DNA of 64,000 nucleotides from Margaritifera margaritifera (GCA_029931535.1 JAQPZY010001688.1:9275001-9339000); one strand, 5' to 3'. Positions 22,604 through 33,730 are shown, counted from the first letter of the stretch. Made by a program: numbers and translations. Notes: generated by a model not told the origin, from the sequence alone.

Positions 22604-23574
22604 ACACTCTACGAAATATGTTAAAAGGTTTGTACGGCGAAACTCAGCATTAAATATAATACCAACAATTGTTTAATTAGCACTCATAATCATGCTTGGA
22701 AACAATGGAGAAATCGCGAATGGGTGAATATTAACGGCAGACCAAAACTAAATGATTATTGAAATTCGAGAGAAGTGTCTGTTACCAAACTCGACTGTAA
22801 GCTTGCCAAGGCCGCATAATTCACGTTTGAATGCAAAGATAAACAAATATGTAATTAAAATCCTAATAGGTAAATTCACAATCAAGAATATTTTTTTAGT
22901 TTAAAGATGCTACGCTCAAAAATCTTATGGATCCGACCATTCTGTGATGATGCTAACCCACCTTAACAATGTTGACTGTATACATTCGCGCATAAAATAT
23001 GTAATGAAAATAAAAATCGTTTCATTGTTCGGGTGAAAACAGCCATTGATTATACAAAAGAAGCAATTTTAAGCATTAAATGTAAGAGGTGCATTTGTAC
23101 AAAGTAACTGTCCTAAAATTTTGTAATTGTTCGAACATCTTTTTATCGATGTAGTAATACAGCCTACTCAGCTATAGTGTTAACCCCATTGACACAAAAT
23201 AGAAAATAAGCCATGCAAGTCAACATGTTTGTTTTGCCTTCACAAATGTATAATTAAAAGAAAATCTACGTTGTTTTAGAAGATTAAGGACATATTTCAC
23301 TCTTGAAGTGGAAATATTTTGTATTGTCTCTCGAGGTTTCACCACTCGTTATAATACAATGTTTCCACTTCACTCATGAAATATTTGCGTATGTCTACTC
23401 AAAGACGTAGATATCCTCTATACAGTTGCTGCCTTCTCATTTATTCTTAAATGCCTCTGCAATATGGTTGTAACCATGAAGCTAAAACATACATTCTAGT
23501 CAATATGTAGTCATATTATATACTTGTAATGGTCATTTATAAACAAGAAAGGAAAGATTAGATAGTATATTTGT
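22604..23574. other. Non-coding AT-rich interval
   Basis: No ORF, RNA or repeat with recognisable identity was seen. Confidence 0.5.
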
Positions 23575-24425
23575 CTAGATGAAGAGACACTTACATGAAG
23601 TACACCAGAACAATAGACAGAGTCTTTGTATTGATGAAGAGACATTTACATGGAGTTCACAAGAAAATTAGACAGTGTCTTTGTCTTGATGAAGAGACAC
23701 TTACATGAAGTTCACAAGAAAATTAGACAGTGTTTTTGTCTTGATGAAGTGGCACACTTATGAAGTTCACAAAGAAATTAGACAGTTGTATACGTCTTGA
23801 TGAAGATGCACGCAGTCGTGTGAAGCTCAAAGGAAATTAGGCAGTATATTTGTCTTGATAAAAAGACACTCAAATGAAGTTCACAAGGAAATTATACAGC
23901 ATCTTGTTCTTGATGAGGAGACACTCGCATAAGTTCATAAGGAAATTAGACAGCATCTTTTTCTTGATGAATAGACACTCGCATAAGTTCGCAAGGAAAT
24001 TAGACAGCATCTTTTTCTTGATGAAGAGACACTCGCATAAGTTCATAAGGAAATTAGACAGCATCTTTTTCTTGATGAAGAGACACTCGCATAAGTTCAC
24101 GAGGAAATTAGACAGCATCTTTTTGTTGATGAAGACACACTCGCATAAGTTCACGAGGAAATTAGACAGCATCTTTTTCTTGATGAAGAGACACTCGCAT
24201 AAGTTCACGAGAAAATTAGACAGCATCTTTATATTGATGAAGAGACACTCGCATAAGTTCACAAGGAAACTAGACAGCATCTTTTTCTTTATGAAGAGAC
24301 ACTCGCATAAGTTCACAAGGAAATTAGACAGCATCTTTTTCTTGATGAATAGACACTCGCATAAATCACAAGGAAATTAGACAGCATCTTTATATTGATG
24401 AAATGACAATTGCATGAAGTTCACA
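23575..24425. repeat. ~54-bp minisatellite, about 16 copies
   Basis: Units carry 'gatgaagagacactcgcata' then 'agttcacaaggaaattagacagcatctt'. The middle copies (23910-24400) are 54 bp and nearly uniform; the outer copies drift (54-58 bp, 'acttacatgaag'). Since 54 is a multiple of three, both strands give long repetitive ORFs (168 and 154 residues), which I regard as artefacts. Confidence 0.95.
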
Positions 24426-25164
24426 AGGAAGTAACTGAAGAAAATTACACGGTTTATTTGTCTTCATTAAGAAATACTAGCATGAATTTTATGAGAATAT
24501 CCTGGCTCTATCAGTAAGTTCTAGAACAATGTTTAAATCCATAATATACACAAGAATACTCAAGCCATTATGAATATTTGATATAATTTCATCTAAAAAT
24601 ACAAAGTCCTTCTCTTGCAGTACTGGAATCAATCGATCATTACCATTAAGTGTTACCTTATATGCCGAAAAACTTGTATTATCCTAAACTCGTTATTTTG
24701 AAATAAAGATTTATCAGGACAAACAGTATGTCCCTTAAATTGATATGAATTTCAGAACGCCATACAAATTCCCGTCGGTTCCGACAATTTTCCTGTTCGT
24801 AAGTTATTGGTGCCATTGAGGTTATAGTGTTGTCCGTAGCAGAGAGACTGCAATATATATTTGATGATGAAGAGGGACAAATATATACTTGTTCATAAAT
24901 TGCAACATTATCGTTCCTTTTTTACATCATGTCCTTCATATTAATCCTTAGCGTATGCAACAGTTATTTGTCCTACGATCTAAATCTGAGTATGAGTCTA
25001 GTAAAGGTTATTGCATTTGTATGGGAAAATATGAACGGGTTAGGAATGCAGTATCGCTCAGAAAAAACGAGTTCATATTTTCGCATTCAACATGTAGTAA
25101 TTTATTTATTATATACTAATTTTTTATATCTAGGAGTGATTCTAAAATGAACCTGTTCAGCAGC

Positions 25165-25247
25165 AGGGAGGGCGAACAGAGTAATATGATGAGAGGTGGG
25201 TGGGTTGGTGCAGCCCCGCCTCAAATGGTGCTCTGTTCGCCCCCCCC
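25165..25247. repeat. 17-bp inverted repeat at the left edge of the GC-rich island
   Basis: AGGGAGGGCGAACAGAG (25165-25181) is mirrored by CTCTGTTCGCCCCCCCC (25231-25247), 15 of 17 matching, with a 49-bp spacer. It marks the point where base composition turns from AT-rich to GC-rich. It might be a hairpin or a relic of a terminal repeat. Confidence 0.6.
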
Positions 25248-25319
25248 CCTCCCCCTATGAGCTAGTCCAAACCGTCTTTTGCTGGGCCGGCGGAGACCCC
25301 CACACGAAGCCGGCCACGC

Positions 25320-26000
25320 CGCGGCGGGATACATTTTTATTAGAAAAATATGATGTGCCGTGTATACCGGAAGGTTGTGTGTTGGGTGTTTTGGGGTCGA
25401 TGCATTTGTGCCGTTGGCAATGTCAGCAATTCTTGAAGTTGTTATATTTGGTGCCGGCCTGATGGCAGTGAAATATGTTAGTGGGCAACGTTCCACCACA
25501 CTGCCAGTTGAGCCGGATGACGGCTACAGTTCTACGTGAGGTGCCAAGAATAATAGCCGGTTTAAGGTTCACCCAAGTTACTGGTGTAACTCGGTAGATT
25601 ATCCAGCTATTCAACCGCATCTGGTGTTATCGGGCAGCCAAGTGTTTCAAACTCGTGCACGATGTCATACCTCTGAGATTTTTTTTGAGGCAAAAATCTT
25701 GTAGGTTTTGAAGTTTTGGTTATAGCAACGTTATAATTCCTCTATGAGGAACGTGATATAAAAGTTTAATTGGTCTGGAAAGGTGGGGGAAGGGTGTCTA
25801 TCTGTCATGCGGGCACGCACCTCTAACATGTCGCCGTGGCGTACTGGCAAGATAGTGATGTCAGTTTCCTTAATATCTTTAGAACTGGAAATGGCACGCT
25901 CTGTAACACGCCCACCAACACGCTCGCCTAGAGTCACAACCAGCGTGCCTTCTGTTCGCAGGGTTCGTGATTGTATTTTTTCTTGTGCGGGCAGATGTGC
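25320..26000 (-). pseudogene. Minus-strand viral-like ORF remnants beside the ATPase
   Basis: Two minus-strand stretches look protein-like. One is 25731-26000, with GTLVVTLGERVGGRVTERAI, then TDITILPVRHGDMLEVRARM and ending LNFYITFLIEEL. The other is around 25550-25690, with YDIVHEFETLGCPITPDAVE followed by a stop and frame change. I do not recognise a family by sequence alone. The alternating hydrophobic pattern suggests beta strands, and in this neighbourhood a structural protein is possible. The plus-strand ORF across the same bases is probably the antisense shadow. Confidence 0.4.
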
Positions 26001-26559
26001 GGGCATCCTTATCGAAATATTATCGACATTGCACGAGCTCTTTGATAACATTCATCCACACTACGCCATGATCGTCGGTTGCCTCGGTTGCGGCAAGAGA
26101 GTATTTGCCTGCGAAATGCTCGCATCGGCTTTTAAGAACCACTTCGATTTGATCCTAATCATCTATCCTACTATATTTCTTAACAAGACGTACGAAAGGT
26201 CGTTGGCCCGCAGCAAAAAAGATGCGGGAGTATTCCTGTTCAACCGTGATGACCTTGATCTGGATACCTTGCTTGATTGTGCCTTTCTTTCTGGCGTCCG
26301 GCATAAGGAAACGACCATTACTAAGGTCGTAAATGTCAGTCGCCATGCCGGCATCAGCGTGTGGGTCACAATTCAAAAGTACAACATCGTTGCCTGTGAT
26401 TTCTGTAAAGACGAAGACTCATTTAGGGACACGCTGAGAGAAAACGATATTAATGAGGCCTCGAATCGAGCGGAAGGAAAGGAAAGCTTTGGCAAGCTAC
26501 TTCTGCGCACAGACCCGCCAGCGTCCCGCCTGTTTGTTTCCACCGGCAATTTTGCGTAA
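26001..26559 (+). pseudogene. A32/FtsK-type packaging ATPase remnant (Polinton-like)
   Basis: From about 26001 the plus frame reads HYAMIVGCLGCGKRVFACEM, a P-loop (G-C-L-G-C-G-K, 26077-26100) with R where T/S is normal. LILIIYPTIFLNKTYER follows, then RHAGISVWVTIQKYN and a CKDEDSF...LREND block. That order matches the genome-packaging ATPases of Polinton/Maverick elements and related viruses, as I know the family. The Walker B segment is blurred (LDTLLDCAF) and there seem to be internal deletions, one just before CKDEDSF. The nonstandard Walker A also argues against activity. The first ~70 residues of the full open frame (25783 onward) are probably not part of the gene. Confidence 0.72.
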
Positions 26560-26578
26560 TGTGGTCAGGAGCTACTAC

Positions 26579-26956
26579 ATGTTTGGCAGCCAAGCCGAAA
26601 GGCTGTCTAAGCTAGTGGCTTCTGGAACAGTGAAAGAAAACATAGGTCGGCCTCTTACCTTTACGGACCTAAAAGCGATGAGCGATAAAGGCGTTGCAAA
26701 AGTCTTAGCCATATACGAGGCTAAACTGGGGGCCAGGATGACTGCATCGCTGGGGTTGTCTCTGCCTAACCTGTACATGGCAGTTGTGAGCCACTTTCGG
26801 TCCATGGACACACGCGAGCACATTGAGAGGGATTTAAAAGATAATCCGCTCATCCGAGCCTCTTTGACAAACATCAGCAGCCACCTCTACTTCAGTACTA
26901 GAGCCAATTGCAGCTGGTATACAGGCATGCTGATAAAAAGCAGAGTGAAAACATAA
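26579..26956 (+). CDS. Polinton-associated small protein, 125 aa
   Basis: Starts ATG 26579 (MFGSQAERLSK), 20 bp after the ATPase frame ends, in the +1 frame. An upstream open stretch (from 26453) overlaps the ATPase and is unlikely to be used. The KVLAIYEAKLGARM core, a Leu-rich middle and DLKDNPLIRASL near the C-end recall a small protein found next to the ATPase in marine Polinton-type elements. A shorter, similar phrase is seen in the AT-rich block (29102-29216). No known enzymatic motif. Function unknown; the frame is intact. Confidence 0.55.
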   Translation: MFGSQAERLSKLVASGTVKENIGRPLTFTDLKAMSDKGVAKVLAIYEAKLGARMTASLGLSLPNLYMAVVSHFRSMDTREHIERDLKDNPLIRASLTNISSHLYFSTRANCSWYTGMLIKSRVKT

Positions 26957-26962
26957 CAAACG

Positions 26963-27160
26963 ATGAGTGCGACAGCTGTACTGAATACGGAACCGTCAGC
27001 GGTACAATTACGGGAAGTAATGCAGATAACTAAAGTTAAAATCTCAGGCAGAGTTGCTTCTGGTAAAAGACTTGCTGCGATGATGAAACAACGCCGGGCT
27101 GAGAAAAAAGCCGATACTCACGCCACTCCAGTACAGGCAAGCGCGGCGATGGTTGCATGA
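26963..27160 (+). CDS. Small basic ORF, 65 aa
   Basis: ATG 26963 lies 6 bp after the previous stop. It has a Lys/Arg-rich centre (GKRLAAMMKQRRAEKKADT) and an Ala-rich tail, as expected for a nucleic-acid-binding or minor structural peptide. I do not recognise a family. The tight spacing and the ATGA overlap with the next frame are virus-like. Confidence 0.5.
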   Translation: MSATAVLNTEPSAVQLREVMQITKVKISGRVASGKRLAAMMKQRRAEKKADTHATPVQASAAMVA

Positions 27161-27324
27161 GTGCAAGATATCGCGATGTCATTTTATGTTCCCTGGGTCA
27201 GGCTAGCTTTGGTGGCTTGTCTACATATGGTCTTATTCCGCGGCTCAACTCCCCGAGAGTGGCAGCAAAAAGCGGATGGTCCGTCCGAACGACAAACGCC
27301 GTAGGTGCAAGCAGCCGCTGTTAG
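27157..27324 (+). CDS. Small ORF, 55 aa, overlapping the previous stop (ATGA)
   Basis: Its ATG (27157-27159) overlaps the TGA (27158-27160) of the preceding frame. It reads MSARYRDVILCSLGQASFGG and continues to a TAG at 27322-27324. No motif is recognised. It is supported only by spacing, composition and position in the GC-rich cluster. Confidence 0.35.
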   Translation: MSARYRDVILCSLGQASFGGLSTYGLIPRLNSPRVAAKSGWSVRTTNAVGASSRC

Positions 27325-27346
27325 ACACACACCGGACCCTTTCCAT

Positions 27347-27620
27347 ATGGAAGAGCAGTGTGCAAAACGCAAGATATCTACACCACCGTACGCCAAAGAC
27401 CTCTGCAACCTAGTTTACCATGGGGCAGTCCTAGATGGGCTTGAGGTTGGGTATACGATGATTGCCAAACGCTTGTTAAAAATTAAACCTGACGACCTTG
27501 GCCGCCGAGACTTCGAAGACGCATCAAAGGCCGTTACCATCACATTACTGAGTCTTTGGACACAGGACATACTCATTAAACAGGCATACTTCCTGACAAT
27601 ACTTTCACGGCTGCCTAATG
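27347..27620 (+). CDS. Small ORF, similar position to Polinton accessory genes
   Basis: From ATG 27347 the frame reads MEEQCAKRKISTPPYAKDLC, then LLKIKPDDLGRRDFEDASKA and WTQDILIKQAYF. The D-L-x-K/D...A-x-x-ILIKQ layout resembles a short membrane-associated protein of Polinton-type clusters; this is inference from memory. The open frame runs on to 27823, but after ~27620 it has shifted out of the next gene's frame and is probably noise. Confidence 0.4.
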
Positions 27621-28015
27621 GCCTCTGCTGCTGTCATGGGCGGAGGAGCAATCGGGATCGAACTACCTCTTCTCTCAGATTGATCAAAAATGATCTGAGG
27701 AACAACGCGACGGCCACGACAAGGTTATGTAAGAGCTACAAGCTGCGCAGGCCAAGTACCAACGTAAGCGCAACGAGAGTCTTGTTTACCTCAGCGAAAG
27801 AATCAATACGAACAGCAAGCTGAACGAGCCTAACAAGACGTATAAGAATCTGCGCGCGCAGACGAACTGGTGACTAGCGGAGGAACAGGCAACAGCCTGT
27901 AGCTCGGTGACTAGCCCAAGCTTTCTGACTTCTACACGCTTTCGTCCGAACAACAACAATACGAGATAATGTTTGTTTTCAGAGGGCTTGCCGCTGCTGG
28001 CTACATGGACTAGTT
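27618..28015 (+). pseudogene. Frame-broken ORF at the right end of the GC-rich island
   Basis: ATG 27618 gives MASAAVMGGGAIG. Coding sense then moves between frames: QAAQAKYQRKRNESLVYL near 27730-27790, and LSDFYTLSSEQQQYEIMFVF near 27920-27985, ending AAAGYMD. At least two frameshifts and several stops are present. The arrangement matches a conserved protein beside the ATPase in Polinton-like elements, with an N-terminal hydrophobic stretch, a charged coil and an SDFYxxSxxQ motif. Dead copy. Confidence 0.5.
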
Positions 28016-28117
28016 TCAACCGGTTGGTATCACTACATTCTTAGCTATGTTTGCAATGGTTAATGCAAGAGTTGTAGCAATTATTCCTATTGCTGCAGCA
28101 GTGGTTGCAATGGTAAC

Positions 28118-28999
28118 TCATTCCTCTGTAAACAGTTGCTTAAGCCTTTCACCTAATGGTAACCTAACTTTTGCATTTATTTTCTCAATTGTTCGTATCG
28201 CGTAACTCTCTAAGTCTACTTCATGTCCAAGTTTCTTTGCTCTCAAGCTTTCAACGCTCAGCAACAGACTTTCTAACTTCTTTAATTTACCGTTGTCTGT
28301 TTCTTTGCTCATGTCTTTCTTTATGTCCGCTTTTTGTACGTCATAATATTTATCTCTATTTCCAATGATCTTATTACATGTCGCAATTGCCGAACTTCTG
28401 TGGCACATCCTTTTCCAATGATCTTATTACATGTCGCAATTGCCGAACTTCTGTGGCACATCCTTTTCCAATGATCTTATTACATGTCGCAATTGCCGAA
28501 CTTCTGTGGCACATCCTTTTCCAATGATCTTATTACATGTCGCAATTGCAGAACTTCTTGGCACATCCTTTAATTTCTTTTTGTTCCTCAAACGTATACA
28601 ATCTATTCGGGTATTGTTTCGCTTCTATGGTTTTCGTAACATTCATCTATCATTGGTTCTGCTTCTCTCACCTGCTGGTCTAATGGTTCATTTGACTCTA
28701 TTGTGTTTGTAAGAGTATATTCCTACATCACCAATTTTTAAAAAGGGTTTACTTATGTCATCATCTAATTCTAAAGTACCTTTAATAGCATTTTCATAAT
28801 TACTGTCGATATGTTCAAACGCAATTTGTTGCCTTAATTTACCTAATGATTATGGCGTGTGAGTTTCAGATTCATTATTAGATAAACTATTATTTTTGAA
28901 AGGCTCTTCAATTGTTGGATTTTGTTCAGTCTCATAATCATCTTTATCGTAAACAGAATTAACACAAGTATATTCAAAATCTCTGCCTCCTTCTGTCAT
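28118..28999 (-). pseudogene. Acidic Polinton-like ORF, AT-rich block, broken by a 53-bp repeat
   Basis: On the minus strand an ATG at 28999 begins MTEGGRDFEYTCVNSVYDKD. Downstream are KLRQQIAFEHIDSNYENA, ISKPFLKIGDVG and, after the tandem repeat, NKIIGNRDKYYDVQKADIKK, ending QLFTEE. The acidic, coil-forming protein with a GGRDFE start is one I associate with Polinton-type elements; its job is unknown. At least two stops and the four-copy 53-bp repeat (28362-28573) break it. Confidence 0.5.
28362..28573. repeat. 53-bp tandem repeat, 4 copies
   Basis: Units 'ccaatgatcttattacatgt...gtggcacatcctttt' start at 28362, 28415, 28468 and 28521. The first three are essentially identical; the fourth has small changes. 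It lies within the broken acidic ORF, so it arose after or during decay. Confidence 0.93.
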
Positions 29000-29101
29000 T
29001 TTATACTGTTTAAATGGACATTACATTGTCACAGGAATTAGAATGCGTAGAAGATGCATCTCAAGAACTATGAGACTGAGACTGCTGAGTACAAACATGT
29101 T

Positions 29102-29232
29102 TGAAAATTAGCTTAGCCATTGGAACTTATAATGGGACAATTGGTAAGACATTAACTCAGAAAGAGTTGGATAGAATCGACGACAAACAAGTAAGGAGAA
29201 TATATGCGTTAGCCAAATATCCATGCTATTAA
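29102..29232 (+). pseudogene. Short Polinton-like fragment
   Basis: The plus frame reads AIGTYNGTIGKTLTQKELDR, then DDKQVRRIYALAKY. A similar phrase (KEN.GRPLTFTDLKAMSDK...VLAIYEAKLG) occurs in the GC-rich cluster gene at 26579, so the two blocks seem to hold diverged copies of the same protein. Only the core survives. Confidence 0.4.
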
Positions 29233-29479
29233 TATGGCTGTAGCAATTGTGTTTAGTAAATTTTTACCAGTTGACAATCTACACTCTTTGCAAACATAAC
29301 TTAAGAAAGATTACATGATAACTAATTGGTATTCGATATTTCATAGGATTGTTATCATTTAAATTATGCAGACCTTTGTCAGCTTTTAGTTTGATAGGAG
29401 ATAGGACGGAGAGAGAATAATGAGATAGTAAAGGCAAAGGTGATAGAAATAATAAAACAGAGAAGTCTCCATTTATTAG

Positions 29480-29869
29480 CCTGGATAATTACAACCTATG
29501 GGAAGATGGTCCGAAGTATGTGGAATCATTTTCTCTGTTGTTCAGAATCAGAAAAATCAAAGCAAGCACAGGGTATGAAACGATCAATATCTAAATCATC
29601 ATCATCATCATCACCTTCAGGCTTTGTAAAGTCCAACAATGAACGATTAAACTCCACTGATGGTACATCAAGAGTCTTCAGCGTGGTGTGGGACTTAATG
29701 TCCTTGTTTAATGCATCGACAATTCTACCTCTTGTGTTATGAAGTATTCTGAAATTTCATCGCTATGGTATCTGTTTCCGACGTGTTCTTTTATGTGTTC
29801 TCTATCTCTCAAATCTTTCATGAAATGATGATAGTGATCTCCTATTCCCCCTCTGTCTGTCTGTCTGTC

Positions 29870-29901
<32 letters not shown>

Positions 29902-30013
29902 CACAGTCGAAAGTAATCACTTCACTTCTACAAGGTTTGCAGAATCTACTATTTTTGTAAAACTCATCAATACCTTTTTCAATCTGACATTTTGAACATT
30001 TCTTAGCATCCAT
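29480..30013 (-). pseudogene. Zinc-ribbon ORF with a (GTCT)n insertion
   Basis: ATG at 30013 begins MDAKKCSKCQIEKGIDEFYK and continues NSRFCKPC: a CxxC...CxxC zinc ribbon of a type seen in large DNA viruses and Polinton-like elements. A (GTCT)n microsatellite (29858-29892) replaces part of the middle (TDRQTDRDRQ). The C-terminal part (IVDALNKDIKSHTTLKTLDV, then acidic GDDDDDDLDIDRFI) continues in a different frame to about 29480. The pairing of both halves as one gene is inference. Confidence 0.5.
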
Positions 30014-30875
30014 TTGTATAACATGTTGGATTGCAATATAATATATCAACTGATGATGTTAAATAACTTTTAAACACATTTGTCATTATTTTATAAATTT
30101 AAATGAAAGGTGAATATGACAGAGTCAGAGATGAAATAAAGGTTGAGAAGGGAACCTCACCAAAGATGAAAGACGCTCGCAGAGTGGAACTTGGCAGAAA
30201 ACTTTGTAACCAATCGCAATAATATAATAAAGCAGAGAAATTGAAGGTGGAAAAGACTGAAAATATGGAAAAGATGGTAAAAATCGAACAAGTCTTATGA
30301 AGAGGAAAGTAGTTCAAATATATATTACTGGTTGATTGGTGGCGCAATTATAGCTGCCATTGCAACATATATTAAGATGTGAGATTTTGTCTCCGTTCAA
30401 TTAGTGCAATATATACCACCTACTACGCAAGCTTCACAACCTGTGGGAAATGAAAATCCCTAACAAGAGATGTTGTAAAGCATGGGAAGTATCTGAAAGC
30501 TAATTTGTAAATTCACAAATGAGCGAGACAAACAACACAATTAACAGTCTATCATGCAAGCGTTAACTCTTCACTTGTGGTTGGTCATAGCATGATACTA
30601 AACAAGTTATTAAACTTGAATGTTGGTTCACCAACCAAGATGTCTGCTGAAGAAGTTATTAGGCTAGTTATATCTGTATCTTTGAGTGAGTTAACATCTA
30701 ACTAGATTGTGAGGTCTGGCATATTACCTGACAAAATGCACCATTACATTACCATTTTGAAAAGCAGATCAAAATGTTCGAAGTATTACACCAGACGTAA
30801 AAGGCCGTTAAAAAAATAACCGTCTAAACCCAAGCTAAATCTAACCTATCACTTCCATATGTATATATATATATG

Positions 30876-31572
30876 AAAGCCTACATTACCATCGAAGGAC
30901 ACACAGATCAGAAAGAGAAAGAGATATATTTCTCCAAGCCTATAGACAACAGGGATCGTAACCTACATTTATCCTTATAGAGAATATATTTCGTCGTTGT
31001 TTATTACAGTATTTCAGATAATTTAAAGAACAACATATTCTCTTTTATCCACGACAAAAATGAAACCACGACCAAATTAATTCCAGATGGATTCTCTAAC
31101 GTCGTAACTCTCTAACTTTGAAATGTACATGAACAAAATTCAAGAGGGAATTACCACAATAATGACAATGAAAACCAGAAACATAACTCTAAAGTATCGG
31201 TTACTCTCTCTAATAATTATGTCATCTACATAACCAGTTATATTGCTAATTTCTTGTGCTTTAGCAGTCAGATATCTAAAGAAACATCTACTGAATTGTG
31301 TGGGTTTTTCAAGCCTCAGAATTTGAACATGTTCCATCATCAAATAAACCACACAAAGAATTAATGCAACGAATATTTTTCAAGTTTATTACAGTCCCTA
31401 CCTGTTCAAAATGTATTTCACGGTGATTTCATTTCATATGATGTAAATAGTCCTTACAAACAAGTGCAAATAGGTACGGTAAATAGACTGAATATCACCA
31501 TTAAAGATGAAGATTTTCATGGCATGGGAATTACATACATCTTTCAGTTAAGTAAGTGCGATAAATATCATT
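30876..31572 (+). pseudogene. Capsid-like ORF remnant, AT-rich block
   Basis: From an ATG at 30876 the frame reads MKAYITIEGHTDQKEKEIYF, then SKPIDNRDRN. After stops and frame changes it ends with VFHGDFISYDVNSPYKQVQI, then TVNRLNITIKDEDFHGMGIT. The IEGH/KEIYFSKPI start and the 'NRLNITIKDED' end, typical of a jelly-roll C-terminal strand pair, suggest a structural protein of a Polinton-like element. This is inference from pattern only. Inactive. Confidence 0.4.
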
Positions 31573-31589
31573 AAGCGGTCCTATTGAGC

Positions 31590-31840
31590 AAAGGATACAA
31601 GTTGCGATAGATAGAAGTAATCGAAGAGAACAATGCCTTGCAGACAATTTCTTACATCAAGCAATAAATAGTGAGTTAAACTTCAACAACAACCGAATTG
31701 AAATTTTAGACGATCGTTTTAAATTAGCTGATGCAGCTATTAGGCAGTTTGCACAAAGATGTTTTGACACTCATATACGGAGGACTGAAAGATGTAAAAA
31801 CATAGAGAGACCAAGTTGATAATAAATTCAGAACTAAAAT
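31590..31840 (+). pseudogene. Unrecognised ORF fragment
   Basis: An open stretch of ~75 codons reads VAIDRSNRREQCLADNFLHQ, then INSELNFNNNRIEILDDRFK and AIRQFAQRCFDTHI. It is helical and charged. I do not recognise it; its position makes it part of the AT-rich viral-like block. Confidence 0.3.
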
Positions 31841-33730
31841 GAAAGTTACAACCCCTCCCACCCCCCACCCCCGAACAAAAACTCAAAAACAACCACAAAC
31901 AACAAAAGTATCAAAACTTTAAAAACAAATAGACAGCAATAAGAATATTTCAGATAGGCAAGATTTATTTATCAGGAAATTAATTACTATATCCAGTGTT
32001 TTACATGCTGTACAAACTGTTAGAGATAGACCTGGAGAAATACCAAACATACAACAATACTTTCAACTAGAGCTGAAACGAATGACAAATTTTCTTTTTT
32101 GTTCAATGCATTCGAACAAAATTTAAGAAAAGTACCGAATCCATCCTCATTTCTTTTCTTTGTCTAGTATTTATTGACAGATACCACTCCTACCCAAGCC
32201 GCATTGAAAACATTGTGAACTAAGTCATCTAAATCTAGTTAAATGACTTTGTAGGGTTCTTGAGTAAAGTTTTAAAGGATTCAAAAGAAAAATCAAATGA
32301 TTGTAGGTGTCATTCACCTTGTTTATCTTCAAACTCAGTACAACACGTTTCCTTTAGTCCTGATGACGGACGGCAGAAACTCAATTACCTTCTCAGTTAA
32401 ATGATGTGACTATCTAAAATATTTCTCTGGGAAGTGATTTGGTTACAATCAAAATCACCCACGTACATGTGGCCAAATTAATTTAATTAAATTTCGATAC
32501 GTTGATTGTAGGTTTCCGGAATATGCCACACTAGCACATGCCTGATAGTTTCGCAGGGATTGACTTTTGAGAGACTATAAAATGTCCAAAATAGGATTTT
32601 GTGATTTTCTGCTAAACCATAAGAAACTCATATTCAGACTATATAAATAATTATTTTAACTGAAACCCATACACAGGTATTGACCTCATCTTATGCGTAC
32701 CATGTAAATTGCAATAGGTGTAAAATGACCTTGTAGCTTCTGTAGACAATATAATGTAACCTACACCAGGTCCAGGTACATGGAACTAGTTCTCTCATCA
32801 ACCAAGTTTGGGAGTAGACAATTCGGTTTCCTGGGAAAAGAGGGATTCCCAACAAACAGTTTTATAATTTTCAACACGGCATAGGAAAGAAAAAGTGAAA
32901 TAATCCTGCACAAATTGCAATATATGCTGATAACTATGGCTTTGTGCTAATGCACAGCAAAAACAGAGTAGGAAGCTTTATTGTAAACGCAAACTTTCGA
33001 CCCTATCAATTTAAATTATTCTGTTCCAAAGTCACGTCAACTGGCCCATGTACATCTTATTGATAAGAAGCCGACATCTGAATTACTGACTTTTAAGAAA
33101 ATAAAAGGATAGTGTTAGATTTTAAGCATATTGGTAATTCTAGATCTGTGTAATTACTATAAAGCTTGAATAAAAGACCAGATGCGGGACTATATTCGAG
33201 TTAACTTTCCGAGGTAGGATGATCAGTGGTGGGTAGAGTGGGGACTGGTAATGGTTTGCGGGATTGACTAGAACAGTTCACAAATATTTCAGAGCTCTGG
33301 TTGATTTATACGTAAAGGCTTTGTTGACTTTGATATTACCCCTATTCTATACCATGTTCTTCATCAACTTGCCGTATCACACGTTATCGTTTCAAAAGTA
33401 TAATGAATACAAATGGCAATGATGGGAGCAATGTGGCTATTCAGAATTTTCATATGATCATTATCTTGTGAGCCGGAGTTTGATTTCAGGTGACTTTGCA
33501 GGATTTAATTTGTTACCTTGTAAACTAATTAATTCAACGTTGCACAGTTTTAATTTCGCCTTGCTTTCTTTTACAAAATGCTGCAAAATTTGCTGGGTAA
33601 AAAACTAATACTCGAATACCAATTTTCTGTTCGAATAGTCACAAAAGAGTATTCTAATTAGAACGTTCTGATATTATTTTTAGCTCTATTTTCAACCAAT
33701 TGAACAGAGGATACATACTGAAATACCTGC
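31841..33730. other. Degenerate AT-rich DNA, no gene recognised
   Basis: Short open pieces are interrupted every few tens of codons. A C-run is at 31853-31873. I could not assign any frame, though the segment lies between pieces of a decayed Polinton-like element and may be its unrecognisable middle. Confidence 0.4.

Noticed and set aside
23870..24380. 154- and 168-codon ORFs on opposite strands
   Set aside because: They are readings of a 54-bp minisatellite whose unit length keeps any stop-free frame open.
25783..26000. First ~70 residues of the 258-codon plus ORF as part of the ATPase
   Set aside because: Arg/Ser/Thr-rich and unlike the family; the minus strand over these bases looks more protein-like, so this is probably the antisense.
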